Positions 8,856 to 17,800 of a DNA stretch of 64,000 nucleotides are shown here, piece after piece. Position numbers and translations under genes: made by a program. The stretch is from Bacillota bacterium (GTDB lineage: Bacteria > Bacillota > Clostridia > Lachnospirales > Lachnospiraceae): assembly GCA_023390555.1 (NCBI GenBank), contig JAEWCQ010000034.1:1-64000 (forward strand), written 5' to 3'. Numbering within the stretch: position 1 is the stretch's first letter; every line of letters begins with the position of its first letter. Below the pieces are notes generated by a model. That model saw nothing but the letters and a program-made list of their open reading frames with translations. It did no database searches and was not told where the DNA came from.

Positions 8856-8880
8856 CAGTGCTCTCACTGCTTTTCTCTTT
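8856..8880 (+). terminator. Weak terminator-like hairpin
   Basis: CAGTG-CTCT-CACTG forms a 5-bp stem with a 4-nt loop, followed by CTTTTCTCTTTC. Confidence 0.4.
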
Positions 8881-8905
8881 CTATATAAAACTCCTTTCAG
8901 AGTCA

Positions 8906-8946
8906 GCGGTGCCGTCCCTTTTCAACAGACGGTGCCGCTTCTTTCG
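8906..8946 (+). terminator. Terminator after the RNA polymerase operon
   Basis: GCGGTGCCGTC pairs with GACGGTGCCGC over 11 bp including two G-T pairs, with an 11-nt loop, followed by TTCTTTC. Confidence 0.6.
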
Positions 8947-9024
8947 TTATCCCAAAAGGATTTTTATGGATTGCAATGAGAATCCACAACAACAGCAAAA
9001 TATGGATGTAGGAGGTCAATTACA

Positions 9025-9525
9025 ATGGCAGGAACAACTCTGAAGGATATTAACACCTATAAAAATTCCGTTTTATCCGCTCTGTTACAATCTACCGATA
9101 TCCTGACGTTATTACTGGGAGAAGGTTATACACAGGAACAGGTCTTAGGCGACAATAACGGCTCGGACGGCGTGATGTATCATCAGATTTTTCCGTATCT
9201 GTATACGGAGGAGACAAAAACAGAGGTCAAATCTTATATCTGCATGGATGTGGATTCGACCATTCAAAACCCACATATCAAATCTTCAACACTGACCATA
9301 TGGGTCTATTGCAATAACAATACTATGAAATACGAAAAAGAAGGCTATTCCGGAACCCGAATCGATCTGTTATCCGATCTGATAGACCGGCAGCTTGTCC
9401 AGTCAGTCAATCCAGGTTTCGGCAGACTGCTGCTGAAATCCGCAAAGTATTTTATTCCGGCAGCCGGATTTTATGGGCGCATTCTTCTCTATGAAATCCC
9501 GGATTTCAAAACAAAAAACGGTTAG
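9025..9525 (+). CDS. Phage tail protein, possibly tail terminator
   Basis: A 166-residue protein with AGGAGGT well placed before its ATG. I see no diagnostic motif; the N-terminal half is helical (YKNSVLSALLQSTDILTLLLGEGY) and the rest has beta-rich character. It is the first gene of the structural operon, and size and position just ahead of the tail tube gene suit a tail terminator/completion protein. This assignment rests on position and size only. Confidence 0.55.
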   Translation: MAGTTLKDINTYKNSVLSALLQSTDILTLLLGEGYTQEQVLGDNNGSDGVMYHQIFPYLYTEETKTEVKSYICMDVDSTIQNPHIKSSTLTIWVYCNNNTMKYEKEGYSGTRIDLLSDLIDRQLVQSVNPGFGRLLLKSAKYFIPAAGFYGRILLYEIPDFKTKNG

Positions 9526-9535
9526 GTGAACAACG

Positions 9536-10294
9536 ATGAATCTATATTCTGATTACGATTATTTATGTAATGAACCCTTTTTTTTAGAAGGGATCGGACA
9601 TGTAAAGTGTCCTACCTTAAGGGAAATCCGGCAGATTCACTATTCTATTTTTTCTATCTATGTGAACATTTTGTCCATGAATTTACAGGATTATCTGGAA
9701 TTTGATGAAATAAGCCAGGCGTATAATCATCTGACGGAGGCGGAGCAAGCATCCATCACATTTTTTGATACGCTGCTGCTTTCCGAACCGCAATTACTCT
9801 ATTCGATTTTGCGTTTCTTTTTTATCGATCCGGTGGAATATGATGCCAGGCACCATTCTTTTCAAGTCCTGTATCAGGATGAAACTGCGACAGCCGGGCA
9901 GACCGGCGTCATTGATCGAACTAATTTTGACGACTTCCGTTCCTTTTTAAAACAGATTCTTGGTATTGCAAGAGCAGAAGAAACCGCACAGAAATTCAAA
10001 AATGATTATGCGGAAAAGATTTATCAAAAAATGCAGGCACACAAAAGACAGGAAGAAGCAAAGCAGGATTCCAATCTGACGCTGGATAATATGATCCGGA
10101 AATACTGTACCCACAATAAAGTGGGGGTCAATATCCTGAATGTCTGGGATATGACTTATTATCAATTTATTGTTATGTTCAATGAATATCGTAACGGCAG
10201 GCAATATGACTATTATGACCAGATGGCTGCCAATACGTTTTCATATACCAAATCTTCTGACTATAAGCCAATGGATTATATGAAGAAGATTTAA
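9536..10294 (+). CDS. Phage protein, possibly tail assembly chaperone
   Basis: A 252-residue soluble protein, rich in aromatic and charged residues, ending in a Tyr/Asp-rich tail (YDYYDQMAANTFSYTKSSDY). AGGTGA precedes the ATG. No motif is decisive. It sits 10 bp after the preceding gene and ahead of the tail tube gene; a helical protein of this size between early tail genes may be an assembly chaperone. No programmed frameshift site was recognised. A terminator-like hairpin follows it. Confidence 0.5.
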   Translation: MNLYSDYDYLCNEPFFLEGIGHVKCPTLREIRQIHYSIFSIYVNILSMNLQDYLEFDEISQAYNHLTEAEQASITFFDTLLLSEPQLLYSILRFFFIDPVEYDARHHSFQVLYQDETATAGQTGVIDRTNFDDFRSFLKQILGIARAEETAQKFKNDYAEKIYQKMQAHKRQEEAKQDSNLTLDNMIRKYCTHNKVGVNILNVWDMTYYQFIVMFNEYRNGRQYDYYDQMAANTFSYTKSSDYKPMDYMKKI

Positions 10295-10309
10295 TTTTTC
10301 CATTATCAC

Positions 10310-10334
10310 CCACTGTTTTACAGTGGATTTTTTC
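10310..10334 (+). terminator. Terminator-like hairpin inside the tail operon
   Basis: CCACTGT-TTT-ACAGTGG is a perfect 7-bp stem followed by ATTTTTTC, located between two tail genes transcribed in the same direction. Confidence 0.6.
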
Positions 10335-10352
10335 ATTATAAGGAGGACAATT

Positions 10353-11081
10353 ATGAGCGAAATGAATCAGTCTAACAGACAGTGCTGCGATCTGGACATC
10401 AGAGAGTACGGCACAAACAAACCATGGATGTTTGCAGAATTCTGCAATACCACTACAGCAGGTTTCTCAAGCGATGCAACCTATGCCATGAAGAAAGGTG
10501 CAAAGAGCATTAAATTTGACAATCCGCTGGATGCGACAATGTCTATTACGTTCCAGGTACATCCGTTTAAAATTTATGCGATGTTAAGTGACGGTGAAAT
10601 CGAGACAAATGCAATCATACCGGTAAGAACCGATATTGCATGTGCAACAGCCGGGGAATTATCCATTTCGGGAGCTCCGATTTCCGGATCTGTCTATGTA
10701 TATGCACAAGATGATTTTGGCGGAAACGAGATCAAAGGGACATTTTCGGCAGGCAAATTCACAGCTTCCACAACATCCGATCTTGCTACAGACACAACCT
10801 ACACAGTTGCATATCTGGAAAGCAAAATTTCCGGTGTAAAAAAGATCAGCTTTAACAATTCCAAGCTGCCGAAGAATTTCAGAATTACACAGGAAACGCT
10901 TGATCAGGATGAAGACGGTAACTTAATTCCGGTTAAGATGACCGCCTACAAAGCTTCTCCACAGAGAAAGATGGACTGGAGCTGGGCTTCCACCGGAGAT
11001 CCTGCTGAGTTGACCATTACGCTTGACTGCATGGAAGATGAGGAGGGCAATGTTCTCGATATGGTAGAGATCACTGCCTGA
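10353..11081 (+). CDS. Tail tube (major tail) protein
   Basis: A 242-residue protein from the ATG at 10353, which has AAGGAGG at good distance; the longer frame to 10323 would run into the preceding terminator. The C-terminal part (FRITQETLDQDEDGNLIPVKMTAYKA, then STGDPAELTITLDC and DEEGNVLDMVEI) is typical of phage tail tube-like structural proteins of Firmicutes. It would polymerise into the hollow tube of the particle. Two strong hairpins follow. Confidence 0.65.
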   Translation: MSEMNQSNRQCCDLDIREYGTNKPWMFAEFCNTTTAGFSSDATYAMKKGAKSIKFDNPLDATMSITFQVHPFKIYAMLSDGEIETNAIIPVRTDIACATAGELSISGAPISGSVYVYAQDDFGGNEIKGTFSAGKFTASTTSDLATDTTYTVAYLESKISGVKKISFNNSKLPKNFRITQETLDQDEDGNLIPVKMTAYKASPQRKMDWSWASTGDPAELTITLDCMEDEEGNVLDMVEITA

Positions 11082-11090
11082 TTTTTGTCA

Positions 11091-11118
11091 AAGAGCAGGA
11101 AAACCCTGCTCTTTTTTA
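11091..11118 (+). terminator. Strong terminator after the tail tube gene
   Basis: AAAGAGCAGG pairs perfectly with CCTGCTCTTT over 10 bp around a short A-rich loop, followed by six Ts. Confidence 0.8.
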
Positions 11119-11242
11119 AGAAATCTACAATTGTTTGAATGAGTGTAAATACAGGAATCATGAAAGAAAATCCCCACCCCCTCGTTTTGAGGCCTTGGAA
11201 GATGTAATGAAAAATGTATGGAAATAGTAGAGTATAGAAATG

Positions 11243-11289
11243 ATAGGGGGCAATTCTGCTATTTTGTGGAATTGTCCCCTATTTTTTTA
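11243..11289 (+). terminator. Second strong terminator before the lysis module
   Basis: ATAGGGGGCAATTC pairs with GAATTGTCCCCTAT over 14 bp with one G-T pair, followed by seven Ts. The 124 bp between the two hairpins (11119-11242) contain no gene I can support and no clear sigma-A promoter. Confidence 0.8.
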
Positions 11290-11309
11290 CCAGAATGAGG
11301 TGAATCGTT

Positions 11310-11540
11310 ATCGCAAATAACAGATTAAAAATAGATCATGAATACCGCTGTGTGGACCCGCTGGAATTGACATGGTTAAAACAGTGCGGTATTCGGTATT
11401 CCTTTGTAAAAGTGGAGGGTGACATTACGGTCTGGAAGTTTAGAAAAAGCAAACAACTCGGTAAGGCTCTGTCTGCCTTCTGGACCATTTACAAAGATTC
11501 CGAAGAATCGCCTGCCCTGACACAGAACGGCAAGCTATGA
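11310..11540 (+). CDS. Small unknown protein with a probable ATC start
   Basis: About 76 residues if it starts at the ATC at 11310, 9 nt after GAGG of the strong site GAGGTGA (11297-11303); the only standard codon is a GTG at 11352 with no ribosome site. The initiation region GAGGTGAATCGTTATC is nearly identical to that of the polymerase gene. The protein is basic with a WLKQCGIRYSFVKVEGDITVWKF-type segment and no recognised domain. It is followed by another small gene 28 bp downstream. Role unknown. Confidence 0.5.
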   Translation: MANNRLKIDHEYRCVDPLELTWLKQCGIRYSFVKVEGDITVWKFRKSKQLGKALSAFWTIYKDSEESPALTQNGKL

Positions 11541-11568
11541 CAGAAACAGGAAATTATGGAGGAAAAAA

Positions 11569-11838
11569 ATGTTTCATGAATGGATGATATATCGTTACCA
11601 GAAAAAAATCGCAAAAAGAGAGCTGGTCAAAGCCATGGCTACCGCTCTTCCGCTTTTCAATGAATGCGTCAAACAGAAAAGCGGGCTTGTGAACTTCTTT
11701 CTAAAGCTGGCAAAGAGTACGGAAGCTACCAGACCGGAAGAATTATCCGGTGAAATCCAGAAACTGTTGCTTTCCGATCGGAACGAAAAGAAAAACACGG
11801 CGGACGAACCGGATGCAATAAAACAAAGCATGAATTAG
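11569..11838 (+). CDS. Small unknown phage-type protein
   Basis: An 89-residue, basic, helical protein with GGAGG before its ATG. No motif is recognised. It lies 16 bp before the endolysin gene and is probably translated with it. It might be a tail assembly or lysis accessory protein; the sequence does not decide. Confidence 0.55.
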   Translation: MFHEWMIYRYQKKIAKRELVKAMATALPLFNECVKQKSGLVNFFLKLAKSTEATRPEELSGEIQKLLLSDRNEKKNTADEPDAIKQSMN

Positions 11839-11854
11839 ATAAGGAGATGAAACT

Positions 11855-12817
11855 ATGTCCGTACTATGTGCATGGGCATCGAAGGATGAACAAAACAAAA
11901 TAAAAGGCGGATTGGCCGGGGACCAGACCGGATCAGAGGTGAAAACCGGTTCTATCTATGATTTTGGCCAGACCCTGGTGGTTCGATGTAAAGACAGTGC
12001 TGTCGCAAAAGAAATCGGCTGCAATGCAAAAATGATTGCGTTAAATGATCTGGTTGGATATGACCAGAGCGAACGTACCACAATTTATCAGATGCTTGCA
12101 TCCGGGGGCTGGAAATTATCGGCAATCACGGCTCCCTGTGAGCTGGACTGTTCCGAATTAGCGGTCTGTGCCGTGAATATCGCTTATGGACGTGGATTAC
12201 TGGCATCGGGTACCTACTCTGGAAATCTCGCGGATGCACTCGCTGCGACAAAACTGTTCGATATTCTGACAGACCCCAAGTACCTTGGAAAATCAGAATA
12301 TATCATGAGCGGAGACATTCTTGTCAAACCCGGAAGCCATGTGATCATTGCATGCTCGGACGGCAGTAAGACCGGCGCCCAGTCGTCCACGGTTTCGAAT
12401 TCGGCAGCAGCCACCTCTCATTCATTGGAGGGTTCTGTGATCGCTCAGGGGCAGCAGTATGCAATTCAATTTACCGGAGTATCGATTGCGGTTGACGGAA
12501 AAATCGGACCGGAAACCAATCAAATGAAAGTCCGCATTTTACAGCATGCGATGAATGCAGATTATGGAAATACCATCAAAGAGGACGGCGTATTTGGGCC
12601 ATTGAGTAATGCAAAGCTCGGTTCTCATTACATAACTTTTGGGGAAACGCAGTATCTGGTTACCGCTGCTGAAATTTTGTTCATGCTCCAGGGCATCCCG
12701 GCAGGCGGAGTGGAATTCCCCGGCATATTCGGCACAGGTCTGGCAAATGCAGCAAAAATTTTTAACGGCTCAATCAACAGATTGGAGGCTTCTGATTTTA
12801 AAGAATTAATCCAATAA
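11855..12817 (+). CDS. Endolysin: cysteine peptidase/amidase with peptidoglycan-binding domain
   Basis: A 320-residue two-domain lysin. The N-terminal half carries GGLAGDQTGSEVKTGSIYDFG and VGYDQSERTTIYQML, as in clostridial phage lysins, and a catalytic Cys in CELDCSELAVC (NlpC/P60-like arrangement). A Ser/Thr/Ala linker near residue 175 leads to a C-terminal peptidoglycan-binding domain (VDGKIGPETNQMKVRILQHAM, DGVFGPLSNAKL). It has no signal peptide, so it needs the neighbouring holin-like proteins for release. Its cut would free tail particles from the producing cell. Confidence 0.75.
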   Translation: MSVLCAWASKDEQNKIKGGLAGDQTGSEVKTGSIYDFGQTLVVRCKDSAVAKEIGCNAKMIALNDLVGYDQSERTTIYQMLASGGWKLSAITAPCELDCSELAVCAVNIAYGRGLLASGTYSGNLADALAATKLFDILTDPKYLGKSEYIMSGDILVKPGSHVIIACSDGSKTGAQSSTVSNSAAATSHSLEGSVIAQGQQYAIQFTGVSIAVDGKIGPETNQMKVRILQHAMNADYGNTIKEDGVFGPLSNAKLGSHYITFGETQYLVTAAEILFMLQGIPAGGVEFPGIFGTGLANAAKIFNGSINRLEASDFKELIQ

Positions 12818-12863
12818 TCATATTTGCGGAAAAACCAGCGTGAAGGGATGGATCAAATGATAC

Positions 12864-13331
12864 ATGAACGCATTTCAGAATTTATTACAGATCAATGTCG
12901 CTGAAACGGTTGTAGGCATTTTTGCAATACTTGCAGCTTTTAAATATGTCACAGAATTAATCGATGGTATCTTAAACCGTTTTGGCATTACCACAAAGAA
13001 AAAAATCAAAAATACAGCTACCGAAAAGCGAATTCAGACATTAGAGCGGCATGACAAATGGCAATACGAAGAAATAAGCAAAATAGCGAACGGCATTGAT
13101 GAAATCAAACTTTCATTACAGCAAAAAGAGATGACGGACAAGGCGAAAACGGTCGCAACGCTGCGCACGCAGCTCTATGAACTGCACAGTAAGTTCACTT
13201 CGCAAAATTACATAGACAAATCGGGACTGACCGCTTTTATGGAGCTCGGTAAAATATACGAAGAAGCCGGCGGTGACGATATTTACCATGATAAGCTGTA
13301 TCCGGAAATCATGACTTTAGAAATCAAATAA
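12864..13331 (+). CDS. Holin-like membrane protein with coiled coil
   Basis: 155 residues. One hydrophobic helix (VVGIFAILAAFKYVTELI, residues about 16-33) is followed by a charged coiled-coil-like stretch, the pattern of XhlA/BhlA-type lysis proteins. It follows the endolysin gene directly and precedes a second holin-like gene. The ribosome site is poor: GGGATGG lies before an ATG at 12857 that opens only a 15-codon frame, so initiation may be weak or coupled. Confidence 0.6.
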   Translation: MNAFQNLLQINVAETVVGIFAILAAFKYVTELIDGILNRFGITTKKKIKNTATEKRIQTLERHDKWQYEEISKIANGIDEIKLSLQQKEMTDKAKTVATLRTQLYELHSKFTSQNYIDKSGLTAFMELGKIYEEAGGDDIYHDKLYPEIMTLEIK

Positions 13332-13369
13332 TCCACAGAGTGGATGCATTTTCAAAGAGGGAAGAAACA

Positions 13370-13714
13370 ATGAATAAACTCGACCTTATTTTTATGATGA
13401 TTGCCGCCGTACTTGGCGGTATCAATTATTACTTAAAAACCAGAAACAACGTAACCGGTAAAGCATCGGAAATGATTGTCAAAGCAGAGCAGGTATACCT
13501 GACCGTGAATAAATCGGGAATCTTAAAAAAAGAATACGTCGTCAATCAGTTATACACGTACATTCCGGCCATTTTCCAGAAAATTATTACGAAGGACGTA
13601 TTAAGTACAATTGTGCAGAATTTATTTGACAGTATGGAAACATATACAAAACTTGGAATCGAAAAAACTGCTGCGTCTTCTGAACAAAAGACGGACGATT
13701 CTTTGGAAGCGTAA
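13370..13714 (+). CDS. Holin-like protein (phage LL-H type)
   Basis: A 114-residue protein with one N-terminal membrane helix (LIFMMIAAVLGGINYYL) and a soluble helical tail, resembling LL-H family holins in size and shape. The start at 13370 has GAGGGAAG before it. Together with 12864-13331 and the endolysin it forms the lysis cassette, unusually placed before the tape measure gene. Confidence 0.6.
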   Translation: MNKLDLIFMMIAAVLGGINYYLKTRNNVTGKASEMIVKAEQVYLTVNKSGILKKEYVVNQLYTYIPAIFQKIITKDVLSTIVQNLFDSMETYTKLGIEKTAASSEQKTDDSLEA

Positions 13715-13819
13715 GCGATCAAACCGGTCACTCCTGCCTATCCGTGGCAGGGAACTATGTTCTTTTGCCGCTATGAACCGTAATATTTTGCAGAAATAAA
13801 GAAAGGAGAATTACATAAT

Positions 13820-14344
13820 ATGGACATCAACGAATTATCCGCTACTATAAAAGTCCAATTGGATAAATCTGGCGTTCCATCTGATTTAAAACAAATACAA
13901 AAAATAGTAAATAACAACGTGATAAAGATAACGCCTAAATTAGAGACTGCTTCTTTACAAAGCAGCATAAAGCAGGTTTCCCAGGAGCTTACTGCTACAC
14001 TCAACAATTCACTGGGTGCAAATTTACAGGTAAACGATGTATTTAACCTGTTAAACAACAATATAAAGGGAACCATTGCTTCCACCCAGACACTTGCCAG
14101 CCAATCTTCCACCGCTGCCGATGCCATGACAAATGCAGCTTCTGCCGCTTCAAATGCGGCTGCTCGGATCAACGAATTATCCGGCGCACTTGGTGCACTT
14201 CATTCCGATGCAGCAAAAACAGACTTTGCTTCTCCCATGAATGAAGCCAAATCGGCCGCTTCCGGCTGGCTGAATGCACTGGAACAGATTCAGGGAACTG
14301 CTTCAACAATCACTGGTTTCATGGATCTGGGAAAAAACTTCGAT
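13820..14344 (+). CDS. Tape measure protein, exon 1 (N-terminal part)
   Basis: 175 codons from an ATG with AAGGAG upstream. The sequence is Ala/Ser/Asn-rich and helical, as expected of a tape measure N-terminus. It ends in GFMDLGKNFD at a TAA (14345-14347), but a matching tape measure frame resumes 0.5 kb downstream. If 14345-14886 is removed as an intron, the junction reads NFD-QLKSLANISD and the joined protein is about 1789 residues. If not spliced, this would be a short truncated protein. Confidence 0.65.
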
Positions 14345-14886
14345 TAACTCTGAGACACGGGTTGCTCAAAATCGCCAGGGTTTTGAGCTGGTCTATCCGG
14401 GGGGAGAAACTGTCATAACGGCGGCAGAGACAATTCCCGGAGATGAAAGTTTTAAAATAACAAGAGGATTAATTGCTTGAACGTGTATATTCTGACTACA
14501 CTACACATGACCGAGAGGCCGCTGCTGCAGCTGTAAAATGTAAATGTAACCGAAAAACAAGGTAAAAAGTTCAAACCGCTTACACACGGGAGTCAGATGT
14601 CTAGGGATAAAAAATAATTCCCGACAGACACAAAAACACAACGAGCAGCCAGCCCCACCTGCGTACAGCCATGTCACATAATCCGATAGATTACAGCAAT
14701 TGCGCAAGCAATGTCGGGATAAAGGCATTAAATGGTCGGGAGAGTTCAGAGAGCACCACTCCTCGCAGTAGTTCAATGCCATAATTTGACCTGCTGTTAA
14801 AGCATGTTCCACGTGTATGGGATATTCCTGTCATCCTCGAATACCGGCTACCAGCATTCGATTTTGGATTCCTTCCCACTATGATG
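14345..14886 (+). ncRNA. Structured insert in the tape measure gene, candidate group I intron
   Basis: The insert has elements in the order of a group I core: possible P1 (exon CGAT-T with GGTTG at 14360-14364), a P2 hairpin (GCTCAAAA 14364-14371 with TTTTGAGC 14381-14388), P3 5' (GGTC-T-AT, 14390-14396), P4 (CCGGGGG 14397-14403 with TTCCCGG 14434-14440, preceded by the typical AGACAAT), P7 5' (TCTGACT 14491-14497), P3 3' (ATGACC 14507-14512) and P7 3' (AGTCAGA 14591-14597). P3 and P7 interlock as the required pseudoknot. A last G at 14886 would serve as the terminal guanosine. No homing endonuclease frame survives. The boundaries are my best fit and the 3' third is unassigned. Confidence 0.55.
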
Positions 14887-17800
14887 CAGTTAAAATCCCT
14901 GGCCAACATTTCAGATATAACCAATAATTTTAATAATCTTGCAAATTCCGGAACCAGTGCAAATCAGACACTTGCGGCTGTCCTCGCTGGTCTGGATTCA
15001 CAAACCAAACTCAATATCGTCTCACAGTCAGGCCTGACAAATGCCCAGAAATTAGGCGTCTTATCTACCGCCGGGCTGACAGGGGAAGAGATACAAGCTG
15101 CAATCGCAAACGGTGCCTTAGCCACTTCTGCCGATGTGGCCACCGTCTCTACGGTAGGCTTTAGCGCTGCTATAAAAGGAGCTGGTATTGCACTAAAAAC
15201 GTTCTTATTAACGACGCCACTCGGCTGGCTGACAATGATCGGGACAGTGATATACGGTGCGGTAAAAGCCTATGATGCATTAACTGTCAGTTTTGAAGAG
15301 GCAAATGAATCACTACAGGAATCAAAACAAAATTATGATGATCAAATATCCGAAGTAGACTCTCTTACCTCTAAGATTGATGAATGCAAGAGCAAAATTA
15401 AAGATTTACAGGCTCAGGCAAATGCAGGAACTATCTCTGTTGCAGACAAAACTGAACTCAGCAATTTGCAAGAAACAACTGCCGAATTAGAGAAGCAATT
15501 AAAATTTCAGCAGGAAAAACAAAAGCTTGCTGCTATTGAGGAAGTTGATAAAGCAAATCAGGCAATTACTTCCACAACTACAAGCAATTATGAGCAGCAG
15601 AGCCCTTCCGAAGGACTGGAGTATGCCGGCTATAAGCAAGTGACATCGCAGGAAGAATTAACAAACGCAATAAATGAATATGAAAGACTTGCCGGTCTAA
15701 TCGATGATCTGAATAACAAAAAAAAAGAGGGCAAAATCTCTGATGATGATTATAAAAAATCTTTAGAAGGTTTAACTCAACAGCAATCCAATGCGGAACA
15801 ACGTGCATCTGAAATGGGTGACAGTATTTTCGCCTCTGAAGAGGCATACTCCGATTTGATAAATACAGGTGGCAAACTATCAGAAGAGGATAAAAAAAAT
15901 TACAAAAGTGTAAAGCAATCTACGTCTGCATATGTAGATTTCATTAATAGTATTAATGAAACATCCGACGTAATGGAAAAAACATCTACGTCAATTTTAT
16001 CGTACACTTCTACCGTTTATAAAGCTATTGATGCAACTTCTTCTCTTTCTTCTGCTTCAGAAGGATTAGATAAACTGCAAAATGCATATAAAGATTTTGA
16101 AAGCGAAGGCTTTGTATTAGCAAGTACCCTGGAAACATTGCCAGAAGAAATCAAAAATCTACAGGGATATGATCTTTTTTCAAATATCGTCGGCAACCCA
16201 GAGAATGGTTCAGAAAAAATTCAGCAGGCATTTAATGATATCACAAAACAATATTTAATAAGTGAAAGTACATTTGGAGGGCTTGCAAATGCCTCTGGAA
16301 ACACCGTACAAACTTACATCGCTAATCTAAAAGCGATGGGCGTTTCAAATGCAGAAGACGTAGTAACAACTGCACAGCAGGCAATTAATACAGAAAATTC
16401 ATTAATAACCAATGCATCGAAAGAGTATGAAAGCCAATATCAAAGTTATTTAAAATCAAAAGATGAAGCAGATTTACTTTATCTTAATAATTCTGCTTCC
16501 AATAATAGCATACTGGCAAATGCTTTAGGAGTTACTTATCAGTCTGACTATAATACCTGGACAAACCTGCTGCAGAAAAAAGCAGAAGCTTATAATCAAT
16601 TTATTTCCGCTATCAAAGGAAGCCAACTTAACTTAGGACAAGGTTCCGCCGCATTATCCAATAAAGGTCAGGCGGAAGCAATTGTTAAAGAGGCAAGTGG
16701 AAAAACTGTTCTTTCTTCTTCTGATAAATTTAGTGGAAGAAGCTTATTGCTAGGATATACAAATGTCTCAAAATATACGAAAGAACAGGTACAGGCTGCA
16801 CAAGATTACTTAGACTCTGTCAATCAGGTCGACGCGATGAACAATACCTTAAAGCTCGATCTATCCCCAATAACTACCAATTTTGGTACAACTGATGCGA
16901 TCACAGGTTCTGGCGGTGATTCTTTAACTTCGTCTATAGATGCTGCTGCCCAACCGACCACTCAAACCTTTGACTTTGTCGCAACCGGGATCGAAAGTAT
17001 TTCAAAAGCACTCGACAAAGTAAAATCAAAGGCCGAGGATACGTTTAGCAGCTTCAGCAAGCGCTCGAGTACCTATGATGACTCCTTAACAGAGGTAACG
17101 AATGCGATTGATTTCCAAAACAATGCCATTGCCGCATATGAAACTAAGGCAAACTCGTTTTCACTGACGGAAGATCTCAAAGCACAGGTCAGAGACGGAA
17201 GTCTCAATATTGCCGATATCACAGACGACAACCTGAAAACGCAGATTTCCGGTTATCAGGAATGGTATGAAAAACTGGCAGATGCACGCGACAAACTGGA
17301 AGAGTTGAAAAAGACACAGACGGAACTTACACAGGCAAAAATTGAAACGCTCATTACAAAATATGAGAAACTGTCTGAGAAGGCCAAATCCGCCAACGAT
17401 CGTATCCAGAACAAAATTGATTTAAAAGAATCCTGGGGCGGTTCCGCATCGGTTCGAAATTATAACGATATGAATAAAAATAATCGGTCCGAGATCAGTA
17501 ACCTCAATAAGCAGAATACGAATCTGAAGGAGCTGCAGAAGACCGTGGACCGTGGTTCGGAAGCCTGGTATGGTTACCAGAAACGAATCGACGATAACAA
17601 ATCCTCATTGCAGGAAGTGGAGAAGCAGATGGCAGAGAATGCAACTGCCGCAGCTCAGCTGGCCAGTGCGACCGCTGAAAAAAAAGTCAAGAAGTACGAT
17701 TCCAAGGATGAGTTATCCAAAGCCAAAATGAATAATTACGCATCCCTCAAAAATCAAAACAAAGAGGTGGATACGCAAATCAGAAACATCTCCAAACGCC

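Larger units (their letters stand above)
8779..9024 (+). other. Junction between regulatory operon and tail operon
   Basis: This 246-bp gap holds an AT-rich stretch with the palindromic ATATATCATATAT near 8804, two hairpins (listed separately) and the ribosome site AGGAGGT before 9025. I find no convincing sigma-A promoter for the tail genes here, which is notable because they begin a new transcription unit after the hairpins. Confidence 0.5.

Noticed and set aside
12857..12904. 15-codon frame at 12857 with a better ribosome site than the holin-like gene
   Set aside because: Too short and without known counterpart; mentioned only as a possible coupling element.
14501..14812. Minus-strand open frame of 103 codons inside the insert
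   Set aside because: No ribosome site, Cys/Leu-rich composition typical of a chance frame, opposite to all neighbours.
14345..14886. Group II intron, IS element or ROOL/GOLLD-type large RNA
   Set aside because: No GTGYG start, no domain V hairpin, no reverse transcriptase or transposase; the interlocked P3/P7 order and restored frame favour a group I intron.
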